From positions 1 to 10,132 of the forward strand of contig SEDG01000064.1 of NCBI GenBank assembly GCA_004295885.1: DNA of 10,132 nt. Reading direction: 5' to 3'. The first letter of the stretch is position 1, and each line of letters opens with the position of its first letter. This stretch comes from Pedobacter sp. (lineage in GTDB: Bacteria; Bacteroidota; Bacteroidia; Sphingobacteriales; Sphingobacteriaceae). Positions 6,637 through 10,132 of the stretch are shown here, piece after piece. The position numbers and the translations under genes are program-made. A model generated the notes under the pieces. That model was given only the letters and a program-made list of their open reading frames with translations, searched no databases and was not told the origin of the DNA.

Positions 6637-7905
6637 ATGGCTAAAAGCTTTAAAATTAATCAACAAGTTAAAACAGGTTTATATGCTGCCATTGTTGTGT
6701 TTTTAGCTTACACAATGATTTTTGGTTTCAGGAAATCATTTACCGTTGCTACGTTTGACGGTTTAACCATAGCTGGTTACAGTTATAAAACAGTTCTGGT
6801 CATTAGTCAAATGTTAGGTTATTTATTGGCAAAATTCTACGGGATTAAATATATATCCGAATTAAAAAGAACTGGCAGAGGCAAAATCATCCTAATGCTT
6901 ACCGCAATTGCTTGGTTGAGCTGGCTATTTTTTGCTATTACCCCATTACCTTATAACATTATATTTCTTTTCATTAATGCTTTCCCATTAGGCATACTTT
7001 GGGGTGTAGTATTTTCTTATGTCGAAGGGAGAAGAAGTACCGATTTCATAGGCGCAACTTTAGCCGTTAGCTTTATTTTCGCCTCTGGTTTTGTGAAATC
7101 GGTAGGTGCTTGGTTAATGATTACCTACAAAATCTCAGAATTTTGGGTGCCTTTTTACACTGGACTTGTATTTTCTATCCCATTAATGTTTTTTGTTTAT
7201 TTAATGGAGAAAATACCTGCTCCCAATGCAGACGATATTAACCATAGGGCTAATCGGATTCCTATGTCTGCAGCGGACCGCAAAAAGTTTATTAGAGAAT
7301 TTTTAGGCGGCCTAGTTGCTTGTGTAATCATTTACTGCTTTGCAACCATTTTTAGAGATATTAGAGACAATTTCGGAGCAGAAATGTGGAAAGAAATGGG
7401 TTATTTTAATCAAGCTGCCATATTTTCTAAAACAGAAACACCAATAACCTTAGTTGTGCTATTACTTATTGGGAGTATGGTATTGATTAAAAACAATTTC
7501 TTAGCCTTAAAAATCGCTCACATTTTTATACTCATCGGATTTTTGATAGCAGGAACGTGTACAATATTATTTAAACAAAATTACATCTCCCCTATTTGGT
7601 GGATGACTTTTGTAGGCTTAGGGCTTTATATGGTTTATATCCCTTTTAATGCTATATTTTTCGATAGGCTCATCGCATCTTTTAAATACGCAAGTAATGT
7701 AGGATTCTTAATTTACATTACTGATTCATTTGCGTATGTTGGCAGTATTGGCGTTTTACTAAGTAAAGAATTCTTTAAAATAAAGCTAAATTGGGTCGAG
7801 TTTTTTTCACAAAGTGTTGTGCTACTTTCCATTATTGGAAGCATTTTAACACTCTACTCTTTATATTATTTTGCTAGAAAATACAGGCAAATGAAAATAG
7901 CATAA
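6637..7905 (+). CDS. DUF5690 family, MFS-like 12-helix membrane transporter
   Basis: A 422-residue, strongly hydrophobic protein with about twelve transmembrane helices. They fall in two halves separated by a charged cytoplasmic loop near residues 190-222 (KIPAPNADDINHRANRIPMSAADRKK), the layout of the major facilitator superfamily. The opening (a helix running into IFGFRKSFTVATFDG) and VVFSYVEGRRSTDF after the fourth helix match DUF5690 as I know it from Bacteroidota; the latter sits where MFS proteins have a conserved charged loop. Conserved charged residues such as RDIRDNFGAEMWKEMG follow helix 7. The substrate is unknown. Elsewhere in the phylum I recall such genes beside phosphonate-catabolic genes, but nothing here supports that. 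It stands alone, and its stop is 23 bp from the convergent transposase gene with no terminator visible between them. A TATTATTTG or TATATTTC at 6598-6614 may be its -7 box. Confidence 0.78.
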   Translation: MAKSFKINQQVKTGLYAAIVVFLAYTMIFGFRKSFTVATFDGLTIAGYSYKTVLVISQMLGYLLAKFYGIKYISELKRTGRGKIILMLTAIAWLSWLFFAITPLPYNIIFLFINAFPLGILWGVVFSYVEGRRSTDFIGATLAVSFIFASGFVKSVGAWLMITYKISEFWVPFYTGLVFSIPLMFFVYLMEKIPAPNADDINHRANRIPMSAADRKKFIREFLGGLVACVIIYCFATIFRDIRDNFGAEMWKEMGYFNQAAIFSKTETPITLVVLLLIGSMVLIKNNFLALKIAHIFILIGFLIAGTCTILFKQNYISPIWWMTFVGLGLYMVYIPFNAIFFDRLIASFKYASNVGFLIYITDSFAYVGSIGVLLSKEFFKIKLNWVEFFSQSVVLLSIIGSILTLYSLYYFARKYRQMKIA

Positions 7906-7928
7906 TCTGAATATAATTGTATGAATTC

Positions 7929-8387
7929 TTACACCCATTTAAACAAATAATCCCTATCAAATTCAATTTCAAACTTCTCTAAAAACGCTAAGTATTCATC
8001 CTTGAATGAGACTTTTTTGTGGTCTTGTTTCTGATTTTGAATATAGCTAATTACATTTCCTAATTGACTGTGGCTGTATGAAAATGCACCAAAACCTTCT
8101 TGCCATTTAAAGCTAAACTTTGAAATTTTTTGTTCATTTATAAAAGTATTTGAAGACTTTTTTATCTCTCTAACTAAATCAGAAAGATTACAAGTTGGCT
8201 TCATCCCAATTAAAATATGAATATGGTCTGGCATTCCATTGATTGCAATTAGTTTTTGCTCTTTGTTTTGTACGATTCCTGTAATGTATTTATATAATTC
8301 ATCTTCCCACGAATAATCAATTAATGCACCACGGTTTTGAACTGCAAATACAATTTGAATATAGATTTGTGAATAGGTATTTGCCAT
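7929..8387 (-). CDS. IS200-like Y1/HUH transposase, REP-associated (RAYT) type
   Basis: A 152-residue single-domain Y1 transposase. The HUH metal-binding motif is His55-Ile56-His57 within MPDHIHILIG, and the likely nucleophile is Tyr115 in NVISYIQNQ. Between them is WQEGFGAFSYSHSQ (95-108), usual for this Bacteroidota subgroup, and the chain closes with FEIEFDRDYLFKWV. Enzymes of this type cut and rejoin single-stranded DNA at hairpins. All motifs are present and the frame is intact, so it may be active. No orfB/tnpB accompanies it, and no paired hairpin is visible beyond its 3' end, so it does not look like a complete IS200 element. The hairpin cluster at 8409-8524, directly upstream, fits a RAYT with its REP-like targets. 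Hairpin 8409-8429 ends 21 nt before the start codon and could also fold in the leader RNA to limit translation, as IS200 leaders do. Confidence 0.9.
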   Translation of the reverse strand: MANTYSQIYIQIVFAVQNRGALIDYSWEDELYKYITGIVQNKEQKLIAINGMPDHIHILIGMKPTCNLSDLVREIKKSSNTFINEQKISKFSFKWQEGFGAFSYSHSQLGNVISYIQNQKQDHKKVSFKDEYLAFLEKFEIEFDRDYLFKWV

Positions 8388-8408
8388 ATTTTTAATTGAT
8401 TAAAAGTT

Positions 8409-8429
8409 TATTATCCCAGAGGGATAATA
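8409..8429. repeat. REP-like hairpin 1 (TATCCC-AGA-GGGATA)
   Basis: TATTATCCC and GGGATAATA form a perfect 9-bp stem with an AGA loop, upstream of the RAYT start. An AT stem (ATTTA/TAAAT, 8431-8444) adjoins it. First member of a series with the hairpins at 8458 and 8508. Confidence 0.65.
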
Positions 8430-8457
8430 TATTTATAGCTAAATACGTGAAAACATT

Positions 8458-8475
8458 CGACCCCAGCTGGGGTCG
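8458..8475. repeat. REP-like hairpin 2 (perfect 18-bp palindrome)
   Basis: CGACCCCAGCTGGGGTCG is an 18-bp perfect palindrome. As a hairpin it gives a 7-bp stem with an AGCT loop. Its centre is about 47.5 bp from that of hairpin 1. The arm core ACCCC resembles ATCCC and ACCTC of its neighbours, so the three appear related rather than independent. Confidence 0.68.
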
Positions 8476-8507
8476 TACATTTCTTATTTTATATATCTAT
8501 AAATATC

Positions 8508-8524
8508 GGACCTCTCTGAGGTCC
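8508..8524. repeat. REP-like hairpin 3 (GGACCTC-TCT-GAGGTCC)
   Basis: A perfect 7-bp stem with a TCT loop, the complement of the AGA loop of hairpin 1. Its centre is about 49.5 bp from that of hairpin 2. It lies in the gap between the DUF4440 stop and the transposase gene. A T-run to make it a terminator is not present on either strand. Confidence 0.65.
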
Positions 8525-8530
8525 TAATAA

Positions 8531-8546
8531 CATTCTAGCTAGAATG
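8531..8546. repeat. 16-bp perfect palindrome covering the DUF4440 stop codon
   Basis: CATTCTAGCTAGAATG is palindromic over all 16 bases. It includes the TAG stop (8535-8537) and the last codons of the minus-strand DUF4440 gene. Its centre is 22 bp from hairpin 3. It could be an edge of the hairpin cluster or a chance feature; no T-run follows on the minus strand. Confidence 0.5.
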
Positions 8547-8960
8547 GTCTACCACCACTTTCCAGACACCGTCAATCTTACGAAGTAACAAAGTAAAATA
8601 ACCTTTCAGCTCTCCCTTTTCTTGTTTTACATTCCAACTTCCCAAAACAAAAGCTTTGTCTTTCGTTAAAAATTCTACCTTTTTAATGCCGAAGGTTAAA
8701 TAGCCCATCGTTGCTTTATCAGGATAACCTTTTTTATAATTCTCTAAAGTCTTCTGCCATCCATAAGTTGGCCCGCTTTTGCCAACAAACAAAAGGCTAT
8801 CGCTTTTCCAATAACCTTGCATATAGGCTTCGATATCGCCTTTATTCCAATCTGCACGTTGCTTTTCTAAAACATTAAGTATGGCTTGTTTTTCTGTTGG
8901 CTTTTGGGCCCTCGAAACAATTGAAAATGCCAGCAGAATAAAAAATATCATTTTTTTCAT
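8535..8960 (-). CDS. Secreted DUF4440 / SnoaL-like (NTF2-fold) protein
   Basis: A 141-residue protein with a signal peptide (KK, hydrophobic MIFFILLAFSIV, likely cleavage after SRA at 18). A single NTF2-like domain follows: the first helix ends in QRADWNKGDIEAYMQGYW (34-51), then the strand pair SDSLLFVGKSGPTYGW (53-68) with the tail TLENYKKGYP, then VEFLTKDKAFVLGSWNV and the closing GYFTLLLRKIDGVWKVVVDHSS. This is the DUF4440 arrangement. Members form a conical pocket and may be enzymes or binding proteins; the ligand here cannot be told, and the secreted form suggests a periplasmic role. The chain ends right after the DHSS motif, where relatives usually end, so the palindrome over its stop has not clearly truncated it. 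It diverges from the sugar kinase with 25 bp between start codons. Confidence 0.85.
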   Translation of the reverse strand: MKKMIFFILLAFSIVSRAQKPTEKQAILNVLEKQRADWNKGDIEAYMQGYWKSDSLLFVGKSGPTYGWQKTLENYKKGYPDKATMGYLTFGIKKVEFLTKDKAFVLGSWNVKQEKGELKGYFTLLLRKIDGVWKVVVDHSS

Positions 8961-8985
8961 CCCTAAATTTATACATTTAATCTAT
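8961..8985. promoter_or_regulatory. Compact divergent promoter region between DUF4440 and sugar kinase genes
   Basis: Only 25 bp separate the two ATGs. TACATTTA (8972-8979, plus) and TAAATTTA (8964-8971, minus) each match TAnnTTTG in all but the last base. They end 6 and 3 nt before the respective start codons. Transcripts from these boxes would have almost no leader, and any -33 elements would lie within the opposite gene's coding sequence. Confidence 0.4.
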
Positions 8986-9852
8986 ATGAAGAAAACCGTT
9001 GTTACAATTGGCGAAATTTTATGGGATGTCTTTCCAGAAGGGAAAAAGGCTGGTGGCTCCTCTATGAATGTGGCTTTGCACCTACATAAACAAGGTTTAA
9101 ACGCTCAGTTTATGAGTGCCATAGGCGATGATGAAAACGGCACTGAGCTAATCGAATTTCTCGCTAAAAACAATTTCTCAACTGATTTAATTCAAGTTAA
9201 CAATCTTCCTACAAGCACGGTTGAGGTAGAATTAGATGAACATCACCAAGCAACGTATAAAATTGTAGAGCCTGTAGCTTGGGACGCCATTGAACTTTCT
9301 GAAAATTTAATCTCAACTGTTAAAATAGCTGATGCATTTGTTTATTGTAGCCTAACTTGCAGAAATGATAAAAGTAAAAACACTATTCTATCCTTACTAA
9401 AATATGCAAAGCTGAAGATTTTCGACATTAATCTTCGTGAACCTTTTTATACAATAGAAATACTTAAACTATTATTGAGAGAAGCTGATATTTTAAAAGT
9501 AAATGAACACGAATTGATTTATTTAAAATCTGAATTGAATTTATCAGGGAATACTGATGAACAGCTTTTGAAACAATTGAGCAACATTTTTCAGATTAAA
9601 ATCATTTGTTTAACGGTTGGCGAAAAGGGTGCTTATGTTTTACAGCAAGACAAACTTTATCATCACAAAGGTTATCAGGTAAAGGTTGCTGATACAGTTG
9701 GCGCAGGTGATTCCTTTCTTGCTACTTTTATCTCAAGTTACTTAAATGGTTACCCGATGGATACGATATTGGATAGGGCTTGCAAGGTTGGCGCTTTTGT
9801 AGCTTCACAAGCAGGTGCCAATCCTGGTTATGGAGACGAGGTTTTTAATTAG
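8986..9852 (+). CDS. PfkB-family carbohydrate kinase (fructokinase-like)
   Basis: A 288-residue cytosolic ribokinase-fold enzyme that should phosphorylate a sugar with ATP. GEILWDVFPEGKKAGGSSMNVA (9-30) holds the sugar-binding Asp14 and the di-Gly hinge; the usual GGAPxN reads GGSSMN here. DINLREPFY (147-155) is typical of fructokinase-like members, KVNEHE (171-176) follows, and LTVGEKGAYV (209-218) precedes the anion hole and catalytic base DTVGAGDSF (236-244, Asp242). Length is normal for bacterial fructokinases, but fructose as substrate is an inference. An in-frame ATG at 8881 would add 35 residues unlike any kinase N-terminus and overlap the divergent gene, so 8986 is the start. No transporter or glycosidase gene adjoins it to indicate the sugar. 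Confidence 0.9.
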   Translation: MKKTVVTIGEILWDVFPEGKKAGGSSMNVALHLHKQGLNAQFMSAIGDDENGTELIEFLAKNNFSTDLIQVNNLPTSTVEVELDEHHQATYKIVEPVAWDAIELSENLISTVKIADAFVYCSLTCRNDKSKNTILSLLKYAKLKIFDINLREPFYTIEILKLLLREADILKVNEHELIYLKSELNLSGNTDEQLLKQLSNIFQIKIICLTVGEKGAYVLQQDKLYHHKGYQVKVADTVGAGDSFLATFISSYLNGYPMDTILDRACKVGAFVASQAGANPGYGDEVFN

Positions 9853-9879
9853 TCGATTTAGTACTTGAACGATGGTTTC

Positions 9880-9970
9880 GCGTCAGGGATTGTAAGGGTT
9901 TGTGCCTTTTCGGCACCGTAGCGAAGCGAAGCCCTGAAAAGCCCGACCCTTGCGCAGCTTGGGGAACGCC
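9880..9970. repeat. Structured GC-rich intergenic element, probable dispersed repeat
   Basis: About 90 bp, clearly richer in G+C than its surroundings, with nested complementarity. GCGT (9880-9883) pairs with ACGC (9966-9969), AAGGGT (9894-9899) with ACCCTT (9946-9951), and GTGCC-TTTTC-GGCAC (9902-9916) forms a perfect inner hairpin. CAGGG (9884-9888) can alternatively pair with CCCTG (9932-9936). The blocks GCGTCAGGGATTG, AGCGAAGCG, AAAAGCCCGACC and GGGGAACGCCC recall, from memory, elements found between genes in other Sphingobacteriaceae. It starts 28 bp past the kinase stop. It lacks open reading frames of note and a T-run, so it is not a simple terminator. An RNA gene cannot be excluded. 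Confidence 0.5.
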
Positions 9971-9975
9971 CAATT

Positions 9976-9998
9976 CAGTTTTCAATTGACAGTTTTCA
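9976..9998. repeat. Short direct repeat CAGTTTTCA x2
   Basis: CAGTTTTCA occurs at 9976-9984 and 9990-9998 (14-bp period), with a partial CAGTT at 10011-10015. The stretch follows the structured element immediately and reads like low-complexity intergenic DNA often found beside such repeats. Confidence 0.4.
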
Positions 9999-10132
9999 CT
10001 TTTCATTTGGCAGTTGGAAGTTGCAATTCGCTTTGGTCTTTGAGCTTTTATCTATAAGCTCTCTAAATATGACATCATGCTTAAAATACTCTAGCGCCAA
10101 ACTTTTAACTTCGGAATATCGTTTATTATAAA
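9996..10132 (-). CDS. Possible 3' end of an unrecognised gene (runs off right edge)
   Basis: On the minus strand one frame is open from the right edge for 44 codons to a TGA at 9996-9998. It reads about YNKRYSEVKSLALEYFKHDV then IFRELIDKSSKTK, a plausible helical, charged protein segment. The last eight or so residues (NFQLPNEK) are encoded in the low-complexity repeat tail, which would suit a gene whose end has been extended into, or disrupted by, intergenic repeat DNA. I do not recognise the family. The other frames here contain early stops. Because it is short it may be a chance open frame. Confidence 0.35.
   Translation of the reverse strand, partial: YNKRYSEVKSLALEYFKHDVIFRELIDKSSKTKANCNFQLPNEK

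Noticed and set aside
8409..8524. CRISPR array
   Set aside because: The units are hairpins of differing sequence with AT-rich flanks, not identical direct repeats, and no cas genes are present.
8508..8524. Terminator for the DUF4440 gene
   Set aside because: The hairpin is well placed on the minus strand, but no T-run follows, and it resembles the neighbouring REP-like hairpins.
7929..8530. A complete IS200/IS605 element
   Set aside because: Hairpins occur only on the transposase 5' side. The 23 bp between its stop and the DUF5690 stop hold no end hairpin, and there is no tnpB.
8881..8985. N-terminal extension of the sugar kinase from an ATG at 8881
   Set aside because: The extra 35 residues resemble no kinase N-terminus and lie antisense to the DUF4440 signal peptide; the ATG at 8986 begins the conserved KKTVVTIGE strand.
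10069..10131. Short plus-strand reading frame starting with ATG near the right edge
   Set aside because: Only about 20 codons, no recognisable content, and it overlaps the more protein-like minus-strand frame.

Overview
The window looks like chromosomal DNA of a Bacteroidota species in the Sphingobacteriaceae (Pedobacter-like). It is AT-rich and lacks strong Shine-Dalgarno sites. Several genes carry the TAnnTTTG -7 promoter box typical of the phylum. It encodes lineage markers: a GldK lipoprotein of gliding motility/type IX secretion, DUF4271 and DUF5690 proteins, and a Bacteroidota-type single-domain FAS1 protein. The family placement is inferred from protein character, not from a search.

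Layout. The left part (1-2617, minus strand) holds DUF4271, then hemD (uroporphyrinogen-III synthase), then a hairpin terminator, then the start of gldK, which runs off the left edge. A short divergent promoter region (2618-2711) separates this block from a plus-strand pair: hemW (radical-SAM heme chaperone) and a short-chain dehydrogenase 9 bp behind it. Next come three single plus-strand genes: a secreted FAS1 protein, a cytoplasmic JmjC/cupin-like putative 2-oxoglutarate oxygenase, and a 12-helix DUF5690 (MFS-like) transporter. Good intrinsic terminators follow the first two.

The right part is more accessory. A solo Y1/HUH transposase of the REP-associated (RAYT, IS200-like) type is encoded on the minus strand at 7929-8387. 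Directly upstream of it lie three perfect-stem hairpins about 48-50 bp apart centre to centre, then a 16-bp perfect palindrome that covers the stop codon of the next gene. That gene encodes a secreted DUF4440/SnoaL-like protein, and it is divergent from a PfkB-family sugar kinase with only 25 bp between the two start codons. The last 280 bp hold no complete gene. They contain a GC-richer structured element of about 90 bp that looks like a dispersed repeat, short direct repeats, and possibly the 3' end of a minus-strand gene entering from the right edge.

Together, the heme genes (hemD, hemW) flank a shared promoter region, and gldK connects the locus to type IX secretion. The remaining genes look like independent housekeeping or accessory units. 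The best candidates for something not well described are the RAYT with its hairpin cluster and the structured repeat at 9880-9970. I saw no CRISPR array, tRNA, rRNA or obvious defence system.
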